Below are positions 27,889 through 38,037 of a DNA stretch of 64,000 nucleotides, piece after piece. The stretch is from CAZIGK01 sp964538615 (GTDB lineage: Bacteria > Pseudomonadota > Alphaproteobacteria > Rickettsiales > RI-342), in contig CAZIGK010000002.1 in NCBI GenBank assembly GCA_964538615.1, positions 62,001 through 126,000 on the forward strand, read 5' to 3'. The translations under genes and the position numbers were made by a program. The notes beneath the pieces are model-generated. The model saw nothing but the letters and a program-made list of their open reading frames with translations. It had not been told where the DNA came from and did no database searches. Each line of letters starts with the position of its first letter. The stretch's first letter is position 1.

Positions 27889-28260
27889 ATGCTGATATCC
27901 CGTTCTATCCACCGTTCACTCACCATACTAAGCCTGCCGTTTTTGCTGGCTGCCTGTGGCCATATTACCCCCATTGCCAAGGTGCAAAACCCACCCATGA
28001 CACGCATTGCCGGTACTGTGGTGGATATGGAAGGGGAGAGCCTGACCCTGAAAGATGATACCGGCACCATGGAAGTGGATATTGAAGATGCTAAAGGTAT
28101 CTGCGGCCTGAGGCTCGGACAAAAAATTATCGTGGAAGGGGTGCTGGATTCCGAAGGCGATGAGTTTGAGGCCTATCGCGTCATGAACCCTAAGCCTTGC
28201 TGTAACAAAGGCAAAGAAGTGCCATGCCACAGCAAAGGCACCCGTAAGTCTGTTGAATAA
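27889..28260 (+). CDS. Small lipoprotein with OB-fold-like domain
   Basis: 123 aa from ATG 27889, which has GCGGAGG 6 nt before it. A lipobox LLAACG gives an acylated Cys near residue 23. The mature part TRIAGTVVDMEGESLTLKDDTGTMEVDIEDA resembles a small bacterial OB-fold (YgiW/BOF-like) barrel, and the tail NPKPCCNKGKEVPCHSKG is rich in Cys and Lys and could bind metal. Function unknown. Confidence 0.7.
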   Translation: MLISRSIHRSLTILSLPFLLAACGHITPIAKVQNPPMTRIAGTVVDMEGESLTLKDDTGTMEVDIEDAKGICGLRLGQKIIVEGVLDSEGDEFEAYRVMNPKPCCNKGKEVPCHSKGTRKSVE

Positions 28261-28646
28261 ACCTGCTGCCTTGGGGCTGCTCTGCATCAACGAACATCGA
28301 CTGACGATGAGTGGAACGACGACACCGGCGTTGTGGACGCATGGTGTCGTGCCCACATGTTAGGCTGTGAAGGCTTCTGACGGAAGGAAGAAATGACACA
28401 ACCCTTCAAAGCAAACAACATCACGATGACAGAGAGAGAACGTCACAGGCTTTTTTAGGATAGCTGCATTGCTGTATGCGCTATCATTACGTACGCAAAG
28501 CGTTTTAAGATGAAATCCCCGATACAGAATAGTCTTATAATGTATATTATGGAAAATAATTATCCGCACCAGAAATCGCTACCGGATATCACAACCCCAC
28601 GGACATCTCACATACCGCACAAATAAATATGATTTTTTTGAGCATC
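28261..28646. other. 386-bp intergenic stretch with a strong hairpin
   Basis: No ORF with coding character was found. The clearest structure is ACGACACC at 28319-28326 with GGTGTCGT at 28343-28350, enclosing GCGT/ACGC; nearby CATCG/CGATG can also pair. The right half is AT-rich. It might hold a small RNA or the end of the lipoprotein transcript, but no known RNA family could be matched by eye. Confidence 0.3.
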
Positions 28647-30077
28647 TTATGCCTGTAACTTACGGTAAAAGGTTGATTTTGCCATACCCAACCGTTTGGC
28701 AGCCTGAGTGATATTGCCGCCGCACTGCGCCAGCGTTATTTCCATCGCGTCCTGCTCAAGTTGCTGCATGGTTTTATAGCGGCCATCCGCATCTTGCAGC
28801 GGGATATAGACACCACTTTGATTGGTATGCCGACCTGGGATAGTCACATTGCTGCTTTGTGCGGCCGTTCCTGCATCAATCGGCGTAGGCTCTGGATGCA
28901 AATGCGCCAGTAAATCCGGGGTAATTGCCTGCACATCACTGAGCACCAATGCCCGATGCAGCAAATTTTCCATCTCCCTCACATTTCCCGGCCATGGTTG
29001 ACGTTGTAGAAAAACTTCGGCGTCCGGCGTCAGGTAACGTGGCGGCAGCATATCACTGGCGGAAATACGCTGAATAAAATAATGCGCCAGCGGCAGAATA
29101 TCCTGAGGTCGTTGACGCAGCGGCGGCAAGGTAATAGGCAGCACATGCACCCGAAAGAATAAATCTTCCCGAAAACGGCCAGCCCGCACTTCTTCCTGCA
29201 AATCCCGGTGTGTAGCGGCAATCAGACGAATATTCACCTTCACAGGACGACTGGCGCCCACAGGTTCCACCTCGCGTTGTTGCAGCGCACGCAGCAATTT
29301 CACCTGCGCATCCGGTGGCAACTCGCCAATTTCATCCAGAAACAGAGTACCACCCTCTGCTTCCCGTAGCTTACCAATGCTACGGGCAATAGCGCCTGTA
29401 AATGCCCCTTTTTCGTGTCCAAACAATGTGCTTTCCACCAAATGCTCAGGGATAGCACCACAGTTAATAGCAATGAATGGTGCGCCTTGCCGACGTGATT
29501 CCCCATGGATAGCACGTGCGAAAAGCTCCTTCCCGGCCCCTGTCTCGCCGCTTATCAATACCGGAATATCGGATGCAGCAGCCTTACGCCCCATGTTCAC
29601 AACTTCAGCCAAACCCGCATCATGCCCGATGAGATCATGGAACGAGAGCGCACCTTCCCGGTCACGCCGCAAACGGGACACCTCCCGCGTGAGAGCAGAA
29701 AAACGAATGGCATTTTGCAATACCATCTCTAATTGATCCGATTGCACAGGTTTGACCAGATATTCATATGCCCCTTGCTTAATGGCACGCACAGCCTGCG
29801 CGGTATCTTCCTCACCGGTCAGCATAATCACCGGAATATCCGGGCGGTATTTGCGTAGATGCTCCAATGTTTCAAAACCGTTCATGACAGGCATATGAAT
29901 ATCCAGCAAAATAGCAGATATAGCATCGGCAGGTGCGGCTTGCAGGCAGCTTAAAGCCTCGCGGCCATGATTGGCACACTTCACTGAATAACCGAGTTTA
30001 TTGGACAGCAAAGCCTGTGCAATGCGTTGCTGAATGGCATCATCTTCTACCAACAAAATACAACCACCGGTACTCAT
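28647..30077 (-). CDS. NtrC-family sigma-54-dependent response regulator
   Basis: 476 aa from ATG 30077 (GGGGAG 5 nt upstream). Receiver domain: LLVEDDA with acidic pair, phosphoacceptor Asp in ILLDIHMPVMNG (about 57), Lys in EYLVKPV. AAA+ domain: Walker A GETGAGKELFARAIH (about 173), the sigma-54 contact loop GAFTGA, and GGTLFLDEIGELP. A C-terminal Fis-type helix-turn-helix (ITQAAKRLGMAKSTFYRKL) follows. It should activate sigma-54 promoters; three such sites lie in the late flagellar block of this window, so a flagellar role is possible but unproven. No adjacent histidine kinase on the same strand; a hybrid kinase lies 1.5 kb away. Confidence 0.92.
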   Translation of the reverse strand: MSTGGCILLVEDDAIQQRIAQALLSNKLGYSVKCANHGREALSCLQAAPADAISAILLDIHMPVMNGFETLEHLRKYRPDIPVIMLTGEEDTAQAVRAIKQGAYEYLVKPVQSDQLEMVLQNAIRFSALTREVSRLRRDREGALSFHDLIGHDAGLAEVVNMGRKAAASDIPVLISGETGAGKELFARAIHGESRRQGAPFIAINCGAIPEHLVESTLFGHEKGAFTGAIARSIGKLREAEGGTLFLDEIGELPPDAQVKLLRALQQREVEPVGASRPVKVNIRLIAATHRDLQEEVRAGRFREDLFFRVHVLPITLPPLRQRPQDILPLAHYFIQRISASDMLPPRYLTPDAEVFLQRQPWPGNVREMENLLHRALVLSDVQAITPDLLAHLHPEPTPIDAGTAAQSSNVTIPGRHTNQSGVYIPLQDADGRYKTMQQLEQDAMEITLAQCGGNITQAAKRLGMAKSTFYRKLQA

Positions 30078-30143
30078 GCCACTCCCCTTCTCTATGCGAC
30101 ATCTTACATGGCTGAGCATACAACAAATGAATGCTTGTGCGTA

Positions 30144-30161
30144 GCAATTTGAGAAAATTGC
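30144..30161. promoter_or_regulatory. Inverted repeat in the divergent promoter region
   Basis: GCAATTT at 30144-30150 and AAATTGC at 30155-30161 form a near-perfect dyad between the NtrC-type gene and the divergent pseudo-receiver gene. It could be an operator or enhancer-binding site. Confidence 0.35.
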
Positions 30162-30321
30162 GTACCAATATTCTCATATCGAAACGCTTTACGCAAGTAC
30201 AATCCACATGCTGATGCACCTATCCTACTGTTATAACAAAATTATGCCCGTTGGCACAGGGCATGCACTTATTTTCATACCATGCAAAAGAGTGACGGCA
30301 TTAGGTGAAGGAGTAAACGAG

Positions 30322-31158
30322 ATGCATAGCATAGACCACACCACCCTGCCCCATCTGATTCCCCTGATTGAAGATGCACAGGCTCTTGGCACGCCTCTTC
30401 GCGGCATTCTTCTCTGCTTCAGCCATTTACCACGCCTTCCTTTCTCTCTGGAGGAAATGGCCGCCAAAGCAGTACAAACAGCTCGGCAAACCCTGCCAAC
30501 CACAGAACTGGCGGCCTATTGTTCTCAGGATGGTGATATCCTGTTATTGGCTGCGACATTGGGAAAAACAGACGCAGAAACCATACTGCAAAGCATTGCT
30601 TCACTGGCTGAACAACCTCTTAAACCGTATTGGGCAGATTACTTTTACGTCGCAACCCGCGCCAGTGGGCTTATTTCATGGCTGGAGAGCAAAGCCACAA
30701 TGCTACGGCAACAGCCCTCAAGAGAGATAATCTTACCCCTCATGGAGCCAGAGGTCTGGCAATGTATGCGCAGCAACCGTAGCCGTGCAGTGGTGCTGCT
30801 GGTTTCCCCATCCCTGCCCCAGCAACAGGCGCTAGAGAATGCTTTCCACCATGATGCCGATGTGCATTGGGTGCAGGATAGCCAGCACATCATGGCCTAC
30901 TACCGAAGCTACGTACCGGACATGGTGTTGCTGGATATGGCACTCCCTGAAGAAAGCGCTGAAAAAACGCTTCGGCATTTGCTTAGCAAAGATAGTGCGG
31001 CCTACGTACTCATGCTGGGCAGCGAAGCGCAACGTGAAGCCATGGCCACCTGCTTGCAGCACGGGGCTGCCGGATTTCTTCTTCCCCCCTATCAAACCGA
31101 AAAACTGATGTTTTATCTGGCGGAAAGCCGCACACATCATCAGCAAGCAGCGTTGTAG
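30322..31158 (+). CDS. Protein with C-terminal degenerate receiver domain
   Basis: 278 aa from ATG 30322 (AAGGAG 8 nt upstream). The C-terminal 115 residues align with a receiver: VVLLVSPSLPQQQ, PDMVLLDMALPEES and GAAGFLLPPYQTEKLMFYL. The Asp on beta-3 is present, but the acidic pair on beta-1 and the Lys on beta-5 are missing (SPS and LPP), so phosphorylation is doubtful. The N-terminal 150 residues (ILLCFSHLPRLPFSLEEMAAKAVQTA; DGDILLLAATLGKTDAE) form an alpha/beta domain with a faint likeness to GGDEF folds. Divergent from an NtrC-type regulator and followed by a small membrane protein. Confidence 0.75.
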   Translation: MHSIDHTTLPHLIPLIEDAQALGTPLRGILLCFSHLPRLPFSLEEMAAKAVQTARQTLPTTELAAYCSQDGDILLLAATLGKTDAETILQSIASLAEQPLKPYWADYFYVATRASGLISWLESKATMLRQQPSREIILPLMEPEVWQCMRSNRSRAVVLLVSPSLPQQQALENAFHHDADVHWVQDSQHIMAYYRSYVPDMVLLDMALPEESAEKTLRHLLSKDSAAYVLMLGSEAQREAMATCLQHGAAGFLLPPYQTEKLMFYLAESRTHHQQAAL

Positions 31159-31224
31159 CAGAGCGGATATCTGGTGGCTCGCCACTTTATCCACAACAAG
31201 ACGCCCCTGAGAAGGAGTACACCT

Positions 31225-31419
31225 ATGAAACAAGAACTATTTCTCATCTGGCTGTGCGCCAATATGGTTGCCATCTCTCTCATTCTGCTGGGCTGGGCAG
31301 CGCAGGCAGAATGGTTTGACGCAATGGATGGTGTTTTGGATATATCACAAATCTTTGTCGCGCAGTTTGTTTTGGGCATATACATGTTCTTTGGTGGAAA
31401 ACCCGCTTGCCATATATAA
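31225..31419 (+). CDS. Small membrane protein
   Basis: 64 aa from ATG 31225, with AAGGAG 9 nt upstream. Two hydrophobic segments (LFLIWLCANMVAISLILLGWA and IFVAQFVLGIYMFFGG) flank a short acidic loop (EWFDAMDG). It sits between a pseudo-receiver gene and a hybrid kinase gene on the same strand. Family unknown. Confidence 0.65.
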   Translation: MKQELFLIWLCANMVAISLILLGWAAQAEWFDAMDGVLDISQIFVAQFVLGIYMFFGGKPACHI

Positions 31420-31639
31420 TAGCAACGAAAAAGGCTCGTATTAGAGATACCCCCCACTGCAAGGCTTTCTTACCTTGCTTGCCATTTATGCCGTAAAAAG
31501 AAAAATACACGCCATAGTTTTAATTTATTCTACACCAACTCTCCTGCAAAATACAAAGAAGCCTTAGTGATTGTTTTCGCAAAATCCAAAAAATGTGACA
31601 ACACTGCTCAGGCCGTCAATGCAGAGAGGCCGTTGCAAG

Positions 31640-34600
31640 ATGAAGGCACCCCGAACCAACCACTCTACGGATAACGGCTCGCCAATTGCTTCAGAATGGG
31701 CAGACATGCAGTACCCATTACTGAACTCTATTATTGCTTCTTCCCATGATGCTATTATAGCCCGAACGCTGGATGGGACGGTGACCTTCTGGAACCATGG
31801 AGCAGAATTGCTCTATGGTTACACAGCGAACGAGATGCTCGGTCACCCTATTGAACGCTTGTTTGTGGACGAACAGGCGGATGAAGAAAACGCCATGCTC
31901 TCCAGAATACTGGCAGGAGAACGCATCAACCAGTGGCACGCACGTCGTAAAACACGTGATGGGCAGTTGTTGAATGTATCCCTGACTGTTTCTCCCATTC
32001 ACAATGCTGAAGGCCACGTGATTGGTATCTCCAAAATTGCGCATGATATTACGCGCATCAAGCAGACAGAAGATCACCTGCGTGAAACAAAAAACATGCT
32101 GGAACTAGCGGGAGAAATGGCAGGTCTGGGGTACTGGCGGGTGGATTTACAAACGGGGGTGCCGTTCTGGTCATCCCAAACCTATCGGATTCATGGCGTA
32201 CCTGAAGACAAACCTCAGCCGGATATGCAACAGGCGCTTGCGTTTTATCATCCGGAAGACCGGGCAGATGTCCAGACCGTTGTACGTGAAGCTTTGGAGT
32301 GCGGCAGAGATTTTCACTTTCGTAAGCGCATCCTCCGCGCAGATAACGGAGCTGTTCGCGTGGTGGAAGCTATTGGGCGAATTGAAACAAAACAGGATGG
32401 CACACCTTACAGTCTGATTGGCACCCTACAGGATGTCACCGAGCAGGAAGCAGAACGGCAGGCATTGGCAGAAAGTGAAGAACGCTTTGCTCTGGCCGTC
32501 AAAGGATCCGCCGGTGGGGTGTGGGATTGGAATATTCAAAAAGACACCATGTATTACTCTCCGCGATTCAAGGAAATGCTGGGATATGCCGAGCATGAAT
32601 TCCCTAACCGCTTTTCCGCGCTGGTAGAACGACTCTACCCGGAGGATGAGTGCCTGTTCCACAATGCGCTACGCAATCACCTGGAAGCACAGGAACCCTA
32701 TGACATTGAATATCGCCTGCGCCTGAAAGATGGGCATTACCGCTGGTTTCGTGCCCGTGGGCAAGCCTTATGGCGCGAAGGAAAGCCTGTACGAATGTGC
32801 GGCCACATGGCGGATATCAGCCAACGCAAACTCTCCGAAAGCAGACTACAAGAGTCATACCGAAAGTTGGAATGGCAGCAGGTAGAGCTGGAAGCCGCCA
32901 AAGAAAAAGCAGAAGAGGCCGCACGTCTGAAAGCAGAGTTTCTGGCCAATATGAGTCATGAGCTACGCACACCGATGAATGGTATCATTGGCATGACCAG
33001 CCTGCTACTTAGCACAGAGCTGCAACCCACCCAGCAACTGTATGCCGAGACGGTCGCGCAATCCGCGGAGAACTTGCTGCAACTACTGAATGACATACTG
33101 GACTTCTCTAAAATTGAAGCAGGGAAGATGCAGCTAGAGATCATCCCGTTTGATCTGTATCTATTGCTGGAAGAAGTCGCCCGCCTGACTCTGGCGCGTT
33201 CTCTGGAAAAAGGGGTGGAAACCCTGCTACGCATCGCCCCCAATACGCCACGCTATGTCATGGGGGATCCAAGCCGCCTGCGGCAAATATTGCATAACCT
33301 TGCCAGCAATGCGCTGAAATTCACAGAAAAAGGGCATATTATCCTTAACGTGGAATGGCAACAGACCCCCAAAGGAGAGCGTTTTCTGTTCGAGGTAGAA
33401 GATACGGGCATCGGCATACCGGATGATAAATTAGACTATATTTTCAATAAGTTCAGTCAGGCAGATAGCTCAACTTCCCGCAAATTCGGCGGCACCGGCC
33501 TAGGGCTGGCCATATGTAAAGAACTGGCACACATGATGCAGGGTAGCATTGGGGTAGATAGCCAGTTAGGGCAAGGCTCCCGCTTCTGGTTTACCGCACA
33601 TTTGCAGGAAGACGCAAACATTGTGCATCTGAATGCACGCAACCAGCCAGAACTACTGGCGGGTTGTCGCCTGCTTATAGTGGATGATAACGCCACTGCC
33701 CGTATCATCATGCAGGAATATCTATCCGCTTATCATGCGGAGGTGATACTGGCAGAATCCGGCAGAGAGGCGCTGGATCTGCTGTCCAGCCATCCTTCAG
33801 ATTATTTTGATATTGTGATTGTGGATTACCGCATGCCGGAAATGGACGGTAAAGAGCTGGCCGGGCATATCCGCCAAAACCCGCAGTGGCAACGCATGCG
33901 GCTGCTGATGGTATCCTCCTCTCCCATGCGTGGGGACGGAGCGGAAATGCGAGAATTGGGCTTTGATGCCTACCTGACCAAACCGCTGCAAGCAGCAGAC
34001 CTGACCCAGACAGTCGCCCTCCTGCTACAGGCACGCGCACAAGAGGCCACCCTGCCCATGGTCACCAGCCACCACCTGCGGGAAGCACAGGCATATCAGG
34101 TACAAAGGCTGAGCCAAAGCTGCTTTACAGGGCGGCATATTCTGCTGGTAGAAGATTACCCTGTCAATCAGATGGTGGCAAAAACCATGCTGGAACAACT
34201 GGGCTGTACGGTCAGCATCGCCAATCATGGACGGGAAGCACTCGCAGCATGCACCCCGGAGAACCATGGCTATGACCTGATACTGATGGATTGTCAAATG
34301 CCAGAGATGGATGGATATGAAGCAACCCGACGCATTCGGCAGTTAGAGGCGGCGCAGCAACGCCCTCCGGTTCCCATCATTGCTTTCACAGCGAATGCAA
34401 TGAAAGGGGACAATGATAAATGCTTTGCCGCCGGAATGGACGATTACCTGACCAAACCCATCCGGAAACTGGACATGACCGTGATGCTGGAACGCTGGTT
34501 AACCGGATACGAGCCAAAGGGACAGATGACAGCGGATACTACACCCCTGACACCGTCCCCGCAGCCATCGGCGGAACTCTCCCTCCCCCGCTTGCAGTTA

Positions 34601-34930
34601 GAAACCTATCGCTACCTATGCGATGTGTTGGGCGCCGCCGCTGCCGAGCTAACCGCACAGTTTTTGCGGCAAACCCATCAGCAGTTGGAAACCCTGTCCG
34701 GACTGCTGCAAACCAGCCCCTACCCATATTCGGAGATTGCCGATGTGGTACACCCGGTCAAATCCTCTGCTTCACAATTCGGCGCAGAACGCCTGAGCGC
34801 CCTCGCCCGCCGTATAGAGCAAGCTGCCAGAGCTGCAGAAGAAGGGTTTAGCTTCCTTGCTGCTTATGAACAACTGCAACAGGAATATGAGGCATTGGCC
34901 ATGGAGTTAAGCCGCTATCAACAGGATTAG
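31640..34930 (+). CDS. Hybrid sensor histidine kinase: PAS-PAS-PAS-HisKA-HATPase-REC-REC-HPt
   Basis: 1096 aa, no membrane segment, so the signal is probably cytoplasmic. Three PAS domains with PAC ends (about 25-135, 150-270, 285-400) are followed by a coiled coil, the H-box ANMSHELRTPMNGIIG (His about 440), the ATPase motifs ASNALKFTEKG, DTGIGIPDDKL and FGGTGLGLAICK, then two receivers (DYRMPEMDG about 726; DCQMPEMDG about 881) and a C-terminal HPt domain with VHPVKSSASQFG (about 1036). It is a full phosphorelay in one chain. I chose ATG 31640 because AGAGAGG lies upstream. It overlaps the convergent htpG stop by 4 bp. Confidence 0.92.
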   Translation: MKAPRTNHSTDNGSPIASEWADMQYPLLNSIIASSHDAIIARTLDGTVTFWNHGAELLYGYTANEMLGHPIERLFVDEQADEENAMLSRILAGERINQWHARRKTRDGQLLNVSLTVSPIHNAEGHVIGISKIAHDITRIKQTEDHLRETKNMLELAGEMAGLGYWRVDLQTGVPFWSSQTYRIHGVPEDKPQPDMQQALAFYHPEDRADVQTVVREALECGRDFHFRKRILRADNGAVRVVEAIGRIETKQDGTPYSLIGTLQDVTEQEAERQALAESEERFALAVKGSAGGVWDWNIQKDTMYYSPRFKEMLGYAEHEFPNRFSALVERLYPEDECLFHNALRNHLEAQEPYDIEYRLRLKDGHYRWFRARGQALWREGKPVRMCGHMADISQRKLSESRLQESYRKLEWQQVELEAAKEKAEEAARLKAEFLANMSHELRTPMNGIIGMTSLLLSTELQPTQQLYAETVAQSAENLLQLLNDILDFSKIEAGKMQLEIIPFDLYLLLEEVARLTLARSLEKGVETLLRIAPNTPRYVMGDPSRLRQILHNLASNALKFTEKGHIILNVEWQQTPKGERFLFEVEDTGIGIPDDKLDYIFNKFSQADSSTSRKFGGTGLGLAICKELAHMMQGSIGVDSQLGQGSRFWFTAHLQEDANIVHLNARNQPELLAGCRLLIVDDNATARIIMQEYLSAYHAEVILAESGREALDLLSSHPSDYFDIVIVDYRMPEMDGKELAGHIRQNPQWQRMRLLMVSSSPMRGDGAEMRELGFDAYLTKPLQAADLTQTVALLLQARAQEATLPMVTSHHLREAQAYQVQRLSQSCFTGRHILLVEDYPVNQMVAKTMLEQLGCTVSIANHGREALAACTPENHGYDLILMDCQMPEMDGYEATRRIRQLEAAQQRPPVPIIAFTANAMKGDNDKCFAAGMDDYLTKPIRKLDMTVMLERWLTGYEPKGQMTADTTPLTPSPQPSAELSLPRLQLETYRYLCDVLGAAAAELTAQFLRQTHQQLETLSGLLQTSPYPYSEIADVVHPVKSSASQFGAERLSALARRIEQAARAAEEGFSFLAAYEQLQQEYEALAMELSRYQQD

Positions 34931-36843
34931 GCTGCTTTTAACCCCCGCTCCAGATATTTGGAAAGACGACGGGCAAAACTGCCGGGATCTTTCAGGTCTT
35001 CTCCCTCAATAATGCGCGCCTGATCCAGCAGCAGATATGCCACATCGCGGAAATCCTCTGCCTGATCCGGCTTGCTGGCCATATCACACAAATGCTGGAC
35101 AACCGGATGTCTTGCATTGATTTCCAGAATCTTCGCAGCAGAACCGGGGAGCTGATTATTTTCAATCAGAAACCGCTCCATGCGGATATCCATATCCCCT
35201 TCATCCAACGCCAGACATGCGGGTGTCTGCGTGAGCTTTTCCGTGGTGCGAACATTCTTCACTTCCTGCCCGAAAAGGGTTTTCAGTTCCGTCATCAGTT
35301 TCTCTACGGCGTTTTCTTGCGCAATTTCTGCATCCGTCTTGTCTTTGTCGTCTTTAGGAGCCGTATCGCTGGTCAGTTTAGCCTTGGTAACGGAAAGCAA
35401 TTTTTTGCCTTTATATTCATGCACCACGTTGGTCCAGAAACTATCCACCTGATCGGTGAAGAACAGCACTTCATATCCCCGCTGGTTGAAACCCTCCAGT
35501 TGCGGGTTGTTCTGCATCGCTTCCGCATCGTCACCCGTCAGGTAATAAATAGCATCCTGCCCATCTTTCATCCGCTCGATATATCCATCCAGATCCATCC
35601 ATGTCCCATGGCTTTGGCTCGACTGGAAACGGCAAATTTCCAAAAGGGTGTCTTTTTCCGTATCAAATTCGCATAGCCCTTCCTTCACGACCGCGCCAAA
35701 GTTTTTCCAAAACGTGGCATAGGCTTCCGCGTCTTTCCCCTTTTTCTTCAATTCGGAGAGAATTTTTTTGGTCAGGGATTTTTTAATTTTCTCCAGCAAG
35801 GCGTTATGTTGCAACGATTCGCGGGAAATATTCAACGGTAAATCTTCAGAATCCACCACCCCACGCAGGAAACGTAGCCAGGACGGAATCAACTCCACCC
35901 CTTCCTCCGCAATAAAGACCTTTTTGACATAAAGCTTGACGCGACGCATCCGATCCGGGTGGAACAGGTCAAACGGGCGCATGCTGGGCACATACAGCAG
36001 ATAGCGGTAAGAAACCGTACCCTCCAAATGATTATGCAGGGTCAGCCAAGGGCTATCCGGCAGGTGCGAAACCTGCTTGTAGAACTCTTTGTATTGCTCC
36101 TCGCTCACCTCGGTTTTCGGGCGCATCCATAGCGCACTTCCTTTGTTCAACTGGCGAGGGGTTGCCTCTTCATCTCCCGTTTCTTCTACATAGATGGGAA
36201 ACGGAATATGATCCGAATAGGTTTTAATAATATGCTCAAGACGGAAACTATCCAGATACACACTATCTTCTTTTTTCAGGTGCAGTGTGATGCGGGTACC
36301 GCGTGGCAGGGGTTTGCGGGAGGGTTCAATCTCAAATTCGCCCATACCATCAGACAACCAGACCCACCCCTGCTCCTCTCCGGCGCGGCGGGTTTTCACC
36401 TCTACCCGATCTGCCACCATGAAGGCGGAATAAAAACCTACCCCAAACTGACCAATCAGGTTCACATCCTTGCTAACGTCTCCGGTCAGACGGCTGGCGA
36501 ATTCCTGCGTGCCAGAGCGGGCAATCGTGCCGAGATTTTCAATCAATTCGTCATGATTCATCCCAATGCCATTATCCACAATGGTCAGGGTGCGTTTTTT
36601 TTCGTCAATCGAAAGGTGAATCGCCAAATCCGGAGCATCTTTCATCAGGCTATCGTCTGTGCGCGCTTCAAAGCGCAGTTTATCCAACGCATCAGACGCA
36701 TTAGAGACCAGTTCGCGCAGAAAAATATCCCGGTTGGTATAAAGCGCATGAATCATCAGATGCAGCACCTTACTGGTTTCCGCACCAAAACGATGTTTCT
36801 CACCTTTTGGGGTGGCTGTTTTTTCTGCTGTGGTGGTTGCCAT
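34927..36843 (-). CDS. htpG: Chaperone protein HtpG (Hsp90)
   Basis: 638 aa, normal length. The N-terminal GHKL ATPase domain has [41 protein letters not shown] and [17 protein letters not shown]; the middle domain has [39 protein letters not shown] cut here; the C-terminal domain is complete, ending [20 protein letters not shown]. Known role: ATP-driven client chaperone in the heat-shock response. Shine-Dalgarno AGAGGAT precedes the start. A candidate RpoH promoter overlaps the start of the divergent ankyrin gene. Confidence 0.97.
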
Positions 36844-36924
36844 GTGTTATCCTCTTTTTAAGAAGCCGTTTCTAATCTGGTATCACCTGCGGCATAGACT
36901 GCGACTTGCAGGTGTGATGAGGTA

Positions 36925-36954
36925 TATATGAGTATGCAATACGGTTTTTTCAAT
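36925..36954 (-). promoter_or_regulatory. Candidate RpoH promoter of htpG
   Basis: Reading the minus strand, ATTGAA (36954-36949) and CTCATATA (36932-36925) lie 16 bp apart, giving a leader of about 75 nt. It is weaker than the htpX site. Confidence 0.35.
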
Positions 36955-37935
36955 ACGGGACGATGGATGTTTTTTGCCTGCACAGCATGCACTAGTTATC
37001 TGCTGCTGGCGATATATAGCCCTATCCGGGCGGAAACACCCCCTCCCCCCATGCCCGCTGTACCACAAGCCGTACCCGTATTGGGAGAAGCAGGGGCAGA
37101 AAAAACCTCTGACGATCAGGAGTTGCTCTACCGCATCAACGCCGGTCGGCCAGAGGATGTAAAATTGCTGCTGGAACGTGGCGCCAACCCCAATACCACC
37201 AATGCATCCGGCCTGCCCGCATTGGCCATTGCCGCCGAACAGGAGCCGGATATTGGCTATCCCATGGCCTTTTATCTGATTGAAAAAGGAGCGGATATCA
37301 ACGCTAATCTGCCACAAGGCACCAGCGCCTATGGCGATACGATTCTGCATATTGCCATCAACCGTGGCAATCATTCTCTGGTGTGGTACCTGCTGACGAA
37401 GGGAGCAGATTTCCTAACCGCCAAAACCCGCAATATGAACGCAGTGGAACTGGCACAACAAACCGGCAATGCCGCTATCGCTAAACTGCTACTGGACGCC
37501 AAAGCCATTGTCGATCAACGGGAAGCCTACGAAAAAAGTGATGAAGCCCGCATGAAAATGCTACAGCAATATGCCTATTATGTCTGCGCGCAGGCCTATA
37601 TGCGCTATTATGCCGCCTCCGGGCAGGATCCGGATATCGTGAAAGCGGATACGCGCTACAGCGAAGAGGCATTCAACCAGCGGCAAGAGCAAATCAATGC
37701 CTTTGCCGGACAATTTATCAGTCGTTACAATCCCTGGCCGTTTCAGCCGACACAGCAAATGCAGACCATTGCAGAGGCTACGCAGACATTGATAAAAGAA
37801 GAGCTGGATCGCTATGTGCGTAACCGTGCCCGACGCGCCGCAGGGGTCGGAAAGATGGAGGATTTGCAAAAACGCTGTATGGAGATCAGTCATGGCAAGC
37901 TGAATCTGCAAAGCTATCTGGTGAATAAAAAATAG
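36928..37935 (+). CDS. Secreted ankyrin-repeat protein
   Basis: 335 aa with a hydrophobic signal segment (WMFFACTACTSYLLLAIYSPIRA). Residues about 65-195 hold three or four ankyrin repeats: ELLYRINAGRPEDVKLLLERGANPNTTNASGLPALAIAA, MAFYLIEKGADINANL, GDTILHIAINRGNHSLVWYLLTKGADFLTAKTRNMNAVELAQQTGN (quoted in parts). The C-terminal 140 residues are helical and unassigned. Ankyrin repeats bind other proteins; a periplasmic partner is likely, but I cannot name one. Start: GAGG lies 6 nt upstream. It is divergent from htpG. Confidence 0.8.
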   Translation: MSMQYGFFNTGRWMFFACTACTSYLLLAIYSPIRAETPPPPMPAVPQAVPVLGEAGAEKTSDDQELLYRINAGRPEDVKLLLERGANPNTTNASGLPALAIAAEQEPDIGYPMAFYLIEKGADINANLPQGTSAYGDTILHIAINRGNHSLVWYLLTKGADFLTAKTRNMNAVELAQQTGNAAIAKLLLDAKAIVDQREAYEKSDEARMKMLQQYAYYVCAQAYMRYYAASGQDPDIVKADTRYSEEAFNQRQEQINAFAGQFISRYNPWPFQPTQQMQTIAEATQTLIKEELDRYVRNRARRAAGVGKMEDLQKRCMEISHGKLNLQSYLVNKK

Positions 37936-38037
37936 TCGCCAAGTGAAGGCGCCGCAGCCATTGCACCATACACCGAAACAGCGTATAGCTACGGCGTTAT
38001 ATTCAGCCGTGCTTGTGTACTTAACAGGATACCCCTG

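Noticed and set aside
28261..28400. Possible 6S RNA or SRP RNA
   Set aside because: A TGTTCGT-like stretch on the minus strand recalled 6S RNA, but the closing stem and central bubble could not be drawn, and the SRP core motif is absent.
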